64,000 bases of DNA from Actinosynnema pretiosum (GCF_024171695.1 NZ_JAMTCF010000013.1:62001-126000); one strand, 5' to 3'; shown: positions 17,333 through 25,996, counted from the first letter of the stretch. Notes: generated by a model not told the origin, from the sequence alone. Program-made: numbers and translations.

Positions 17333-17370
17333 GCCGCACAGTGTGGCCGGGGCGAGGAGCGCCTGCCCGT

Positions 17371-18261
17371 TCACCTGCGGCCCTTGGCGTGCCTGCCGGG
17401 AGGGGCGGGCTGGATGAGGGCGCGCTTGAGCGCGAGCAGGAGCGCGAGGCCGACCAGGACGATCACCGCGACCCGCAGCCACCCGGCCTGGCCGACCGCG
17501 AGGGCGGCGCGGCCGACGCCGGGCAGGTCGCCGATGCCGACCGGCACGGCGGCGGACTCGATGCGCAGCGCCTGCGGGTCGGGGTCGGTGTTGTTGTCGC
17601 CCTTGGTGCGCACGACGGTCTTGCCCTCCGAGGTGTTCAGCGAAATCACCCGGTGGGCGTACCGCTCGCCCTCCATGTCCGGGCGGGGCAGGACGACGAC
17701 GTCGCCGACCGCGAGCTGGGAGACGGGGGTGGCCCTGGTGATGAGCAGGTCGCCGGGGTTGTAGGCGGGCTTCATCGACGGGGTGAGGATCGGGGCGAAG
17801 CCGATCTTGAGGACGATGACGGCGACGGCGGCGGCGACGGCGGCGCCCGCGACCAGGAACAGCAGCACGCCGCCGAGGACGCGCAGGGCCTTGCGGCCAC
17901 GACCGGGTCGGCTGCCCGTGGTGGGGGCGGTGTCGGCGTCGCTCCTGGTGGCCTCGTCGCTCGCGGTGGGCGCGGTGGGCGCGGTGGCGACGGGCGCGGT
18001 GGGCGCGGTCCCGGTCCTGGCGGCGGGCACGGCGCGCTCGGCGGTGGTGTCCACGTCCGCTCCCGGCGTCTCGGCGGTCCTGGGGGCGGGCGCGCCGGGG
18101 GCGGTCGGGACCTCGGCCGGGGTCCTCGCGGCGGGCGCGGTCGGCGCCTCGGCGGACCTGGGGGCCGGGGCGGTCGCGCTCGGGGTCGTGGGGGCGGTCG
18201 CGGTCGTGGTCGCGGTGTCGCCCTGGTCTGCGGTCGGCTTGCCCGCTGCGCTCGTGGTCAT
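17371..18261 (-). CDS. Signal peptidase I, ER/SipW type
   Basis: This 296-residue membrane protease has a 120-residue Ala/Thr/Pro-rich cytoplasmic N-terminus, a membrane segment (about 126-150) and the catalytic motif TPSMKPAYNPGDLL with S162. AHRVISL has H203 where bacterial-type enzymes have Lys, and GDNNTDPD follows; a second membrane helix is near 262-284. The Ser-His dyad marks the ER/archaeal/SipW branch rather than LepB. It should process the signal sequences of the two secreted proteins encoded just upstream. ATG 18261 overlaps the previous stop (ATGA). Confidence 0.9.
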   Translation of the reverse strand: MTTSAAGKPTADQGDTATTTATAPTTPSATAPAPRSAEAPTAPAARTPAEVPTAPGAPAPRTAETPGADVDTTAERAVPAARTGTAPTAPVATAPTAPTASDEATRSDADTAPTTGSRPGRGRKALRVLGGVLLFLVAGAAVAAAVAVIVLKIGFAPILTPSMKPAYNPGDLLITRATPVSQLAVGDVVVLPRPDMEGERYAHRVISLNTSEGKTVVRTKGDNNTDPDPQALRIESAAVPVGIGDLPGVGRAALAVGQAGWLRVAVIVLVGLALLLALKRALIQPAPPGRHAKGRR

Positions 18262-18797
18262 GAGTTCACCTGGATTGCCGTTCGGTAGCTGTTGCGATCC
18301 ACGGAGACGGACACGGAGACGGTCGTGAACAGGCCCGCCGGGAGGGTGAGGCGGAGCGGCACGACGGCGCCGATGCTCAGCGGGAGGCCGACGGGCGTCC
18401 CGGAGACGGCGGTGTACGAGGTGCCGGGGCAGGTGGCGGTGGAGGTGTTCCACGCGGTGCTGCACACGTCGAGCGCGGCGCCCGCGAGCGGGATGCCGCC
18501 CGAGGTGATGGTGAAGGTGGCCCTGACCATGTCGATGGTGCCGTTGTTGCGCACGGACGGGTAGGCGTAGGTGCGGGAGAGGCTGGTGTAGCTGATCGAG
18601 TAGGGCTGCCCGACGTAGGGGGTTCCCGCGGAGTTCTGCATGACCGCCGACGCGGTGATCGTGGTGCTGGTCCCCGCGGGCGGGGTGGGCAGGGTCCGGC
18701 CGGCGGTCGCGGTGATCGCGGCCTGGGCGGTCCCGGTCCCGAGGAACCCGGTGAGGACGGCCGCGCCGAGCACCGCGCAGCGGGCGAGCGTCCTCAT
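18258..18797 (-). CDS. Secreted beta-rich protein of unknown function
   Basis: The 179-residue protein has a signal peptide (cleavage near AQA/AITA, residue 26) and a mature part rich in Thr, Ser and beta-strand patterns, with two Cys (in DVCSTAWN and TATCPGT) likely forming a disulfide. No known domain is recognised. ATG 18797 has AGGAG about 7 bases upstream. It lies between the TasA-like gene and the SipW-type peptidase, overlapping the latter by 4 bases, so it is probably a second structural or accessory component of the same extracellular structure. Confidence 0.75.
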   Translation of the reverse strand: MRTLARCAVLGAAVLTGFLGTGTAQAAITATAGRTLPTPPAGTSTTITASAVMQNSAGTPYVGQPYSISYTSLSRTYAYPSVRNNGTIDMVRATFTITSGGIPLAGAALDVCSTAWNTSTATCPGTSYTAVSGTPVGLPLSIGAVVPLRLTLPAGLFTTVSVSVSVDRNSYRTAIQVNS

Positions 18798-18838
18798 CCG
18801 GGCTCCTGGTTCGCAAGGGGACTGCCTGGCCGGCCGGA

Positions 18839-19519
18839 TCAGGCGTTGCTGGTGGTGGCGGTCCGCTGGGTCTGGCCGAAGGTGTAGGTGAGGTTCACGG
18901 TCTGGCCCTGCACGGTGTTGCCGGGCAGCGTGCCGTTGACGGTGGTCTCGTTCTGGTCCGGCAGGTTCAGGCTGACGCGCAGGCGCTGCACCGAACCGGC
19001 GGAGATGGAGCCCGCGATGAGCGAGGCGTTGGTGGTGAGGCTGCTCAGCGGGGTGGCGGCGAGCAGCGACGCGGTGGTGCCGGAGCACACGCCCGTGGTC
19101 GGGTTCCAGGTGCCGCCGTTGCAGGAGGTGATGCTCACCCGCAGGGCCTTGGTGGTGGTGCCGTCGGTGATGAGGGTGCTGGCGCCGGTGGCGGCGACCT
19201 GCAGCGTCATGGCCTGGCCGTCCAGGGTGCCGCTGTTGGTGAGGTCGACGTAGCGGTTGATGACGTCGCCGGGGGCCACGTTGGTGACGGCCTGGTCGAA
19301 GCCCGCGCCCTGGGAGGCCATGGTGAGCTTGAGGGTGCCGTCGGTGACCGACTCGGGGGTGACGTTCGCGGCGGTGGCCAGCAGCGTCGCGTAGACGCCG
19401 ACGCCCATGGCGACGAGCACGGAGCCGCCGATGGCGGCGAAGGCGACCGGGCGCCAGACCGAGCGACGGGTGCGGGTGGTCTCGGCGGTGGTCTCGGTGG
19501 CGGTGGTGCGGTGCTTCAC
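18839..19519 (-). CDS. TasA/CalY-like secreted protein (SipW-type signal)
   Basis: The 226-residue protein begins with a charged Thr/Arg-rich segment, then a long hydrophobic helix (about 25-50) ending GVYATLLATA before ANVTPES. This resembles signal sequences cut by SipW-type peptidases. The mature part is Thr/Ser-rich beta-sandwich in style, with NVAPGDVINRYVDLTNSG, the pattern of TasA/camelysin (Peptidase_M73-like) proteins that set up a structural fold; no metalloprotease HExxH is seen. It is likely a matrix fibre or surface protein. GTG 19519 has AGGGAG 8 bases upstream. It is the first gene of the five-gene run. Confidence 0.78.
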   Translation of the reverse strand: MKHRTTATETTAETTRTRRSVWRPVAFAAIGGSVLVAMGVGVYATLLATAANVTPESVTDGTLKLTMASQGAGFDQAVTNVAPGDVINRYVDLTNSGTLDGQAMTLQVAATGASTLITDGTTTKALRVSITSCNGGTWNPTTGVCSGTTASLLAATPLSSLTTNASLIAGSISAGSVQRLRVSLNLPDQNETTVNGTLPGNTVQGQTVNLTYTFGQTQRTATTSNA

Positions 19520-19550
19520 GGGAACTCCCTGGTGCTCGGTGCGGCTGCGG

Positions 19551-19577
19551 TCGTTGTCCCTTGCGTAGGACAAACGA
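19551..19577 (-). promoter_or_regulatory. Inverted repeat in the leader of the TasA-like operon
   Basis: TCGTTGTCC (19551-19559) and GGACAAACGA (19568-19577) form an inverted repeat, perfect except for one extra A, with an 8-base spacer. It lies 32 bp upstream of the first gene and could be an operator or a leader hairpin. Confidence 0.4.
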
Positions 19578-19599
19578 TGCGCCGCCGACCTCCACCGGT

Positions 19600-19628
19600 C
19601 CTCAGGCGTTCCTCAAGCTCACCTCAAG
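19600..19628 (-). promoter_or_regulatory. Three 11-bp-phased direct repeats (response-regulator box candidate)
   Basis: CCTCA(A)G begins at 19600, 19611 and 19622, exactly one helical turn (11 bp) apart; on the transcribed strand the unit reads CTTGAGG. OmpR/PhoB-type regulators bind such tandem units, and the operon itself encodes one. The resemblance to Streptomyces PHO boxes (11-nt units beginning GTTC) is partial. Confidence 0.5.
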
Positions 19629-19876
19629 AAAATGACGATCTTGGAGCGATGAGCTCGACGGCAGGCGTTCCCGCAGCTCAGGGGCGGTTCTCCGGACGGC
19701 GCGGTGGCGCGGGTTCCGCCCCGCGCGAGGCTTGCGAGCGGTCACCGGGAGGCGATCCTCAAGCCCGGAGCGGAGGTTCGGCGGCCCGGAACGGCCGGTT
19801 GACCTTCAGAAAGTGGTGAAGTGCGGGAACTCGGTAGGCTACCCACCGGTCACCTCGGTGAAAGGGCTGGTGGAGC

Positions 19877-20368
19877 GTGGTGCGAGCGGATGGCGAGGAG
19901 GGCTCGGACGCCGGGGTGTCGCGGTTCGTCGAGCGGTTCGCGGGGATGCTCAGCGACGCCGGGATGGCCAGGATGCCCGCGCGGGTGTTCGCGGCGCTGC
20001 TCGCGACCGACAGCGGCGCGCTGACCTCGGCGGAGCTGTCGGACCGGCTCCGGATCTCCCCCGCCGCCGTGTCCGGGGCGGTCCGCTACCTCAACCAGGT
20101 CAACCTGGTCAGCCGCGAGCGCGAGGCCGGGACCCGCCGCGAGGTGTACCGGATCTACGACGACGCCTGGTACGAGTCGCTGTTCCGCCGCGAGCAGGCC
20201 CTCATCAACTGGGAGAGCGCGCTGCGCGAGGGCGCCGAGGCGCTCGCGGGCACCCCGGCCGGGACGCGGCTGGAGCGGACGCTCGCGTTCACCGAGTTCC
20301 TGGAGCGGGAGCTGACGGGGGTGCTGGAGCGCTGGCGCTTGCACCGAAAAGAGCACTTCACCCAGTGA
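19877..20368 (+). CDS. GbsR/MarR family winged-helix regulator
   Basis: The 163-residue protein has a MarR/GbsR-type winged helix: RMPARVFAALLATDSGALTSAELSDRLRISPAAVSGAVRYL, then the wing LVSREREAGTRREVYRI. A long C-terminal dimerisation helix ends in Arg/Lys. GbsR-like regulators control transporters or osmoprotectant genes. The start is GTG 19877 (a second GTG follows directly); a TAGGCT hexamer at 19835-19840 could be its -10 element. It is divergent from the TasA-like operon across a 357-bp gap and upstream of the subtilase gene. Confidence 0.8.
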   Translation: MVRADGEEGSDAGVSRFVERFAGMLSDAGMARMPARVFAALLATDSGALTSAELSDRLRISPAAVSGAVRYLNQVNLVSREREAGTRREVYRIYDDAWYESLFRREQALINWESALREGAEALAGTPAGTRLERTLAFTEFLERELTGVLERWRLHRKEHFTQ

Positions 20369-20472
20369 TGGCCTGTTCGACGCAGCGTCACGATCCGCGA
20401 ATGCGACTGAACGGCGCTACTAGCGGGTGCCGGAAGTCAGCCAAGATCGATAAAGACCCGGTCTGAACCACC

Positions 20473-20486
20473 AGTTCGCGCGAACT
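20473..20486 (+). promoter_or_regulatory. 14-bp perfect palindrome upstream of the subtilase
   Basis: AGTTCGCGCGAACT is self-complementary over its full length and lies 79 bp before the protease start. A GATAAAG sequence about 15 bp further upstream may be the -10 region. It is a candidate operator. Confidence 0.4.
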
Positions 20487-20565
20487 CCCCACCTTCGAGC
20501 CCGTACCGCGGCGGCGCACCGGCCGTTGCGGTGCGGGCGACCCTGTATCGAGGGAGAACCCTGTC

Positions 20566-22359
20566 ATGGGAGACGCTTACCGGAGACTGGCCGCGCTCGG
20601 CCTGACCGCCGTCACAGCCACCGCGCTGACCGTCGCGTCGGCGGGCAGCGCGTGGGCGGTCGGCGAGGTCGTGGGCGCGAACAGCGCCGACGCCGTGCCC
20701 GGCTCGTACGTCGTGACCCTGCGCGACGACGCCTCGCCGCGCGCGGCGGCCACCAGCGCGGCCGCCTCGCTGACCTCGCGCTACGGCGGCGAGGTCGAGC
20801 GCACCTACTCGCACGCCCTGAACGGCTTCCACGCCACCATGTCCGCCGAGCAGGCCGCGAAGCTCGCCGCCGACCCGAAGGTCGCGATGGTGCAGGCGGA
20901 CCTGCGGATCACCGTGGACGCGGTCCAGCCGAACCCGCCGTCGTGGGGCCTGGACCGGATCGACCAGCGCGACCTGCCGCTGGACAGCTCGTACTCGTAC
21001 GAGACGGGCGCGTCGAACGTGACCGCCTACATCATCGACACCGGCATCCGCACCACGCACAGCACGTTCGGCGGCCGGGCGAGCTGGGGCGCGAACACGA
21101 TCGACACCAACAACACCGACTGCCAGGGCCACGGCACGCACGTCGCGGGCACCGTCGGCGGCGCGGAGTACGGCGTGGCCAAGGAGGTGAAGCTGGTCGC
21201 GGTCAAGGTGCTCAACTGCGCGGGCAGCGGCACCACGGCCAGCGTCGTCGGCGGCATCGACTGGGTGACCGCCAACGCGGTGAAGCCCGCCGTCGCGAAC
21301 ATGAGCCTGGGCGGCGGCGCGGACGCCACCCTGGACGCGGCGGTGCGCGCCTCGGTCGCCTCGGGCGTCACGCACGTGGTGGCCTCGGGCAACAGCAGCG
21401 CGAACGCCTGCAACTACTCCCCCGCCCGCGTGGCCGAGGCGATCAGCGTGAACGCCTCGACCAGGACGGACTCGCGCGCCTCGTTCTCCAACTTCGGGAC
21501 GTGCACCGACGTCTTCGCGCCGGGTGAGGGCATCACCTCGTCGTGGAACACCAACGACACCGCCACCAACACCATCAGCGGCACGTCGATGGCGTCCCCG
21601 CACGTGGCGGGCGGCGCGGCGCTGTACCTGGCGGAGAACCCGACCGCCGCGCCCGCGACCGTGGAGGCCGCGCTGCTGTCGGCCGCCAGCGCGGACAAGA
21701 TCGGCAACGCGGGCGCCGGGTCGCCGAACAAGCTGCTGTTCACCGGCAGCACGACGACCCCGTCGATCGCGAACCCCGGCTCCAAGGCGAACCTGGCCGG
21801 TGACTCGGTCAGCTTCCAGCTGTCGGTGTTCGGCGGCACCGCGCCGCACGTGTTCACCGCGACCGGGCTGCCGGACGGCGTGAGCATCAGCGACGGCGGC
21901 CTGGTCTCCGGGTCGCCGACGACGGCGGGCAGCTACTCGGTGACCGTGACGGCCACGGACTCGCTGGGAGTGTCCGGATCGACCTCGTTCAGCTGGCTGG
22001 TGGTGGAGCCGGGCGCGGAGTGCCCGACCACGACCAACAGCACCGCCTACCCGATCGCCGACAACTCGACGGTGAGCAGCCCGATCACCCTGGCGTGCGG
22101 GGCGCTCGCCTCGGCGACGACCACGGTGACCGTGGACATCACGCACAGCTACATCGGTGACCTGGTCGTGGACCTGGTCGCGCCGGACGGGTCGGTCTAC
22201 AACCTGCACAACCGGACCGGGGGCAGCGCGGACGACATCAAGCGCAGCTTCACCGTGGACGCGTCGAGCGAGGTCGTGGTCGGCACCTGGACGCTGCGGG
22301 TGCAGGACGCGGCGTCGCTGGACACCGGTCGGCTGAACTCGTGGTCGCTGGACGTGTGA
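20566..22359 (+). CDS. Secreted S8 subtilisin-like protease with P domain
   Basis: The 597-residue preproprotein has a signal peptide (about 1-31) and an inhibitor_I9 propeptide (about 46-118). The proteinase-K-like S8 domain has catalytic D158 (YIIDTGI), H189 (GHGTHVAG) and S341 (GTSMASPHVAGG). A putative Ig-like domain (about 400-485, LPDGVSISDGGLVSGSPTTAGSY split over two strands) is followed by a proprotein-convertase P domain (about 515-597). It degrades extracellular protein after self-processing. ATG 20566 has AGGGAG upstream. It stands alone, convergent with mshC. Confidence 0.93.
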   Translation: MGDAYRRLAALGLTAVTATALTVASAGSAWAVGEVVGANSADAVPGSYVVTLRDDASPRAAATSAAASLTSRYGGEVERTYSHALNGFHATMSAEQAAKLAADPKVAMVQADLRITVDAVQPNPPSWGLDRIDQRDLPLDSSYSYETGASNVTAYIIDTGIRTTHSTFGGRASWGANTIDTNNTDCQGHGTHVAGTVGGAEYGVAKEVKLVAVKVLNCAGSGTTASVVGGIDWVTANAVKPAVANMSLGGGADATLDAAVRASVASGVTHVVASGNSSANACNYSPARVAEAISVNASTRTDSRASFSNFGTCTDVFAPGEGITSSWNTNDTATNTISGTSMASPHVAGGAALYLAENPTAAPATVEAALLSAASADKIGNAGAGSPNKLLFTGSTTTPSIANPGSKANLAGDSVSFQLSVFGGTAPHVFTATGLPDGVSISDGGLVSGSPTTAGSYSVTVTATDSLGVSGSTSFSWLVVEPGAECPTTTNSTAYPIADNSTVSSPITLACGALASATTTVTVDITHSYIGDLVVDLVAPDGSVYNLHNRTGGSADDIKRSFTVDASSEVVVGTWTLRVQDAASLDTGRLNSWSLDV

Positions 22360-22365
22360 CGGCCC

Positions 22366-22416
22366 GCCGGGTGACCGGCGGCTGAAAGGACTGGCGGCCG
22401 GGTGACCGGCGGCTGA
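22366..22416. repeat. 20-bp direct repeat after the protease gene
   Basis: GCCGGGTGACCGGCGGCTGA occurs at 22366-22385 and again at 22397-22416, 31 bp apart. It lies between the protease stop codon and the terminator hairpin. Each copy contains CCGGgtgaCCGG, so small hairpins are possible. Confidence 0.7.
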
Positions 22417-22419
22417 GCG

Positions 22420-22460
22420 GGGCCTGGTTCCGGGGGAGTCGCACCCCCGGAGCCAGGCCC
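22420..22460. terminator. Bidirectional terminator between protease and mshC
   Basis: A 17-bp stem with a single T.G wobble (GGGCCTGG-T-TCCGGGGG with CCCCCGGA-G-CCAGGCCC) and a 7-base loop lies between two convergent genes. On the plus strand it is followed by TCCGCTCTTCTC. It can serve both directions. Confidence 0.75.
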
Positions 22461-22494
22461 TCCGCTCTTCTCGCGGTCGCCGCCGCTCAGCCGG

Positions 22495-23733
22495 TCAGAG
22501 CGCGATGCCGAGCAGGGCGTCCACGGCGGTGCGGAACACGCCGGGCGCCTCGGCGTCGGGGCCGCCCCGGTCCCACGCCTCGCGCGCCCACGCGTCCAGC
22601 GCGGCGAGTGCCTTCGGGGTGTCGAGGTCGTTGCCGAGGTGGTCGCGCACCCGCGCCACGACGTCGTCCACGGACGGCCCGGACTCCAGGTCGGCGGCCG
22701 AGCGCCACAGCGCCAGCCTGGTCCCGGCCTCGACGAACAGCTCGTCGGTCCACGGCCGGTCCTCGCGGTAGTGGCCCGCGAACAGCGCCAGCCTGATCAC
22801 GCCGGGGTCGACGCCGGTGGAGCGCAGCTTGGACACGAACACCAGGTTGCCCCTGGACTTGGACATCTTCTCGCCGTCGAGGCCGATCATCCCGGCGTGC
22901 GCGTAGTGCCGGGCGAACGGGTGCTGGCCGGTGAGCGCCTCGGCGTGCGCGGCGCTGTACTCGTGGTGCGGGAAGACCAGGTCGGAGCCGCCGCCCTGCA
23001 GGTCGAACGGGGTGTCCAGGTTGGTGAGCGCGATGTGGCTGCACTCGATGTGCCAGCCGGGCCGCCCGGTGCCGATCGAGGTCTCCCAGGACGGCTCGCC
23101 GGGTCGCGCCATGCGCCAGAGCAGCGCGTCGAGCGGGTCCCGCTTGCCGGGCCGGTCCGGGTCGCCGCCGCGCTCGGCGAACAGCCGCAGCATGGTCTCG
23201 CGGTCGTAGTTCGACTCGTAGCCGAAGTTCGGCGTGGCGTCGTGCGGGAAGTAGACGTCCGGGTACTCGTCGTCGTCGAGCCGGTAGGCCGCGCCGGACG
23301 CCAGCAGCTTCTCGATCATGTCGACGATGCCGGGGATGGACTCGACGGCGCCGACGAACTCGCGCGGGGCCAGGACGCGCAGCGCCTCCATGTCCTCGCG
23401 GAACAGGGCGGTCTCGCGCATGGCGAGCACGACCCAGTCGTCCTGGTCGCGGGCGGCGCGCTCCAGCAGCGGGTCGTCCACGTCGGTGACGTTCTGCACG
23501 TAGTGCACGTCGTGCCCGTTGTCCAACCAGATCCGCTGCACCAGGTCGAACGCCAGGTAGGTGGCCGCGTGGCCGAGGTGCGTGGCGTCGTAGGGGGTGA
23601 TGCCGCAGACGTACAGCCGGGCGGTGTCCCCCGGCGCGGTCGGACGGACCTCGCCGGTCGCGGTGTCGTGGAGCCGGAGGGGGCGGGGCGCACCGCGGAG
23701 CTTGGGAACGGACGGGGAGGACCAGGTCTGCAT
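22495..23733 (-). CDS. mshC: Cys:GlcN-Ins ligase (mycothiol synthesis)
   Basis: The 412-residue enzyme joins cysteine to GlcN-inositol using ATP, the third dedicated step of mycothiol synthesis. It is a class I cysteinyl-tRNA-synthetase paralogue: Zn ligand C43 in YVCGITPYD, the HIGH-like HLGH (53-56), IECSHIAL and FPHHEYS supplying further Zn ligands, and GEKMSKSRG. It lacks the tRNA anticodon-binding domain. Length equals mycobacterial MshC. ATG 23733 lies 6 bases after TATCGT with no Shine-Dalgarno, so it is probably leaderless. Presence of mshC marks the host as an actinobacterium. Confidence 0.96.
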   Translation of the reverse strand: MQTWSSPSVPKLRGAPRPLRLHDTATGEVRPTAPGDTARLYVCGITPYDATHLGHAATYLAFDLVQRIWLDNGHDVHYVQNVTDVDDPLLERAARDQDDWVVLAMRETALFREDMEALRVLAPREFVGAVESIPGIVDMIEKLLASGAAYRLDDDEYPDVYFPHDATPNFGYESNYDRETMLRLFAERGGDPDRPGKRDPLDALLWRMARPGEPSWETSIGTGRPGWHIECSHIALTNLDTPFDLQGGGSDLVFPHHEYSAAHAEALTGQHPFARHYAHAGMIGLDGEKMSKSRGNLVFVSKLRSTGVDPGVIRLALFAGHYREDRPWTDELFVEAGTRLALWRSAADLESGPSVDDVVARVRDHLGNDLDTPKALAALDAWAREAWDRGGPDAEAPGVFRTAVDALLGIAL

Positions 23734-24073
23734 GGCTCGACGATAACCCGCGAACGGGCCCGTTGACCGGGGTCCGAGCGGTGGGACGCTGATCACTCCG
23801 CCCGCGCGGGAAACCGCAGTTCCGCGCGGCCCCCGGACGGGCCGCCCGCCGGGTCCGCGCACCGCCGTCGACCGGGGGCCGCTCCCCCGCCCCGTGACCC
23901 GCCGCCACCGGCGCGGGGACGCGGGTCCACCGCCCGAGGACGGCCGAACGGACCAGTCCCGACTCAACTCCGATGTGGATATTCCACCCCGGAACGCGGG
24001 CGTTCGGGTGATTACCCCTCGTCGACGCGGGTAGAGCATGAGGTGCCCTGGCACCGCAGCCCGAGGAGGCGGC
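23734..24073. other. 340-bp divergent gap between mshC and ctaD
   Basis: No gene is supported here. The left end holds the mshC -10 element. The right half holds two small inverted repeats, GTGGA-tat-TCCAC (23975-23987) and GAACG-cggg-CGTTC (23992-24005). A GGTGCC-ct-GGCACC hairpin lies at about 24041-24054, near the ctaD ribosome binding site. They are candidates for redox or respiratory control of ctaD, but no known regulator box is recognised. Confidence 0.45.
23740..23745 (-). promoter_or_regulatory. mshC: -10 element of a probable leaderless mshC transcript
   Basis: On the minus strand TATCGT ends exactly 6 bases before ATG 23733, with no Shine-Dalgarno sequence in between. Confidence 0.55.
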
Positions 24074-25843
24074 ATGACCGCGCTCAAGCCGGAACCCGTG
24101 GTCGTCCGCCCCGGCGGGGGCGCGCGCGGGGCCAAGGGGTCGGTGCTGCTGGGGTTGCTGCGCACCACCGATCCCAAGCGGATCGGGTTGATGTACCTGG
24201 TGACGTCGTTCTTCTTCTTCCTCGTCGGCGGCCTGATGGCCCTGCTCATGCGGGGCGAGCTGGCCCGTCCGGGGATGCAGTTCCTGTCCAACGAGCAGTA
24301 CAACCAGCTGTTCACCATGCACGGCACGGTGATGCTGCTGCTCTACGCCACCCCGATCGTGTTCGGCTTCGCCAACTACGTCCTGCCGCTCCAGATCGGC
24401 TCGCCGGACGTGGCGTTCCCCCGGCTCAACGCGCTCTCGTACTGGCTCTACCTGTTCGGCGCGACGGTGACGGTCAGCTCGATGCTCACCCCGGCCGGGG
24501 CTCCCGACTTCGGGTGGACCGCCTACACCCCGCTGTCGACGGCGGCGCACTCCCCCGGTGTCGGCGCGGACCTGTGGATCCTCGGGCTGGCGCTCGGCGG
24601 GGTCGGCACGATCCTCGGCGCGGTCAACATGATCACCACCGTGGTGTGCCTGCGCGCACCGGGCATGACCATGTGGCGGCTGCCGATCTTCACCTGGAAC
24701 ATCCTGGTCACCAGCGTGCTGATCCTGCTGGCGTTCCCGATCCTGACCGCCGCGCTGCTCGCGCTGGCCGCCGACCGGCACCTCGGCGCGCACGTGTTCG
24801 ACCCGGCGAACGGCGGCGTGATCCTGTGGCAGCACCTGTTCTGGTTCTTCGGTCACCCGGAGGTGTACATCATCGCGCTGCCGTTCTTCGGCATCGTGAC
24901 CGAGGTGTTCCCGGTGTTCAGCCGCAAACCCCTGTTCGGGTACAAGGGCCTGGTGTTCGCCACGCTCGCGATCGCCGCGCTGTCCGTGGCGGTGTGGGCG
25001 CACCACATGTTCGCGACCGGCGCGGTGCTGCTGCCGTTCTTCTCGCTGATGACGTTCCTGATCGCGGTGCCGACCGGGATCAAGTTCTTCAACTGGATCG
25101 GCACCATGTGGAAGGGGCAGCTCACCTTCGAGTCGCCGATGCTGTTCTCGATCGGGTTCCTGGTGACGTTCCTGTTCGGCGGGCTGTCGGGCATCCTGCT
25201 CGCGTCGCCGCCGATCGACTTCCACGTGCACGACACGTACTTCGTCGTCGCCCACTTCCACTACGTCCTGTTCGGCACGATCGTGTTCGCGACGTTCGCC
25301 GGGATCTACTTCTGGTTCCCCAAGATGACCGGCCGGATGCTGGACGAGGGCCTGGGCAAGCTGCACTTCTGGACCACGTTCCTGGGCTTCCACGCCACGT
25401 TCCTGGTGCACCACTGGCTGGGCAACGAGGGGATGCCGCGCCGGTACGCCGACTACCTGCCGTCGGACGGGTTCACCCTCCTGAACACCCTGTCCACGGT
25501 CGGGTCGTTCGTGCTGGGCGCGTCCGTGCTGCCGTTCGTGTGGAACGTGGTGCGCAGCTACCGCTACGGCGAGGTGGCGACGATCGACGACCCGTGGGGC
25601 TTCGGCAACTCGCTGGAGTGGGCCACCTCGTCCCCGCCGCCCAGGCACAACTTCACCGAGCTGCCGCGCATCCGCAGCGAGCGCCCGGCGTTCGAGCTGC
25701 ACCACCCGCACATGGTCGACCGGATGCGGGCGGAGGCGCACTTCTCGCTGCGCAGGGGCGGCGAGTCGACCCCGCCGGACCCGACGACCGAGCAGGCGCT
25801 CGCGCCGACCGACCGCAACCGGAAGAACCCCTCGGACGAGTGA
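24074..25843 (+). CDS. ctaD: Cytochrome c oxidase subunit I (aa3)
   Basis: The 589-residue protein has 12 membrane helices and the haem-copper core. The low-spin haem His is in FTMHGTVMLLL. The CuB His and cross-linked Tyr are in WFFGHPEVYIIALP, and further CuB His in AHHMFATG. The haem a3 and a ligands are in VHDTYFVVAHFHYVLFG. It is the catalytic subunit of the terminal aa3 oxidase in the bcc-aa3 supercomplex. ATG 24074 is chosen because GAGGAGG lies 4-5 bases upstream. The C-terminal 60 residues are hydrophilic. No other oxidase subunit is nearby, which is usual for actinobacterial ctaD. Confidence 0.96.
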   Translation: MTALKPEPVVVRPGGGARGAKGSVLLGLLRTTDPKRIGLMYLVTSFFFFLVGGLMALLMRGELARPGMQFLSNEQYNQLFTMHGTVMLLLYATPIVFGFANYVLPLQIGSPDVAFPRLNALSYWLYLFGATVTVSSMLTPAGAPDFGWTAYTPLSTAAHSPGVGADLWILGLALGGVGTILGAVNMITTVVCLRAPGMTMWRLPIFTWNILVTSVLILLAFPILTAALLALAADRHLGAHVFDPANGGVILWQHLFWFFGHPEVYIIALPFFGIVTEVFPVFSRKPLFGYKGLVFATLAIAALSVAVWAHHMFATGAVLLPFFSLMTFLIAVPTGIKFFNWIGTMWKGQLTFESPMLFSIGFLVTFLFGGLSGILLASPPIDFHVHDTYFVVAHFHYVLFGTIVFATFAGIYFWFPKMTGRMLDEGLGKLHFWTTFLGFHATFLVHHWLGNEGMPRRYADYLPSDGFTLLNTLSTVGSFVLGASVLPFVWNVVRSYRYGEVATIDDPWGFGNSLEWATSSPPPRHNFTELPRIRSERPAFELHHPHMVDRMRAEAHFSLRRGGESTPPDPTTEQALAPTDRNRKNPSDE

Positions 25844-25996
25844 ACTTCCACCTGGTGGTGAGGGCTGCCGCCCGGTGGGGCGCGGCCCGCGCGCGCCCGA
25901 GTGGGTCACCTCACCGGTGGCGGGCTCAGAACCGGTCCACCAATGCCGTAGCGGATCAGGTGCAGCCAGCACCGTAGGTTCCGCGAGAGGCTTGTC

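Noticed and set aside
19600..19628. A true Streptomyces PHO box
   Set aside because: The 11-bp spacing fits, but only the GTTC start of one unit matches the PHO consensus; left as a generic response-regulator site.
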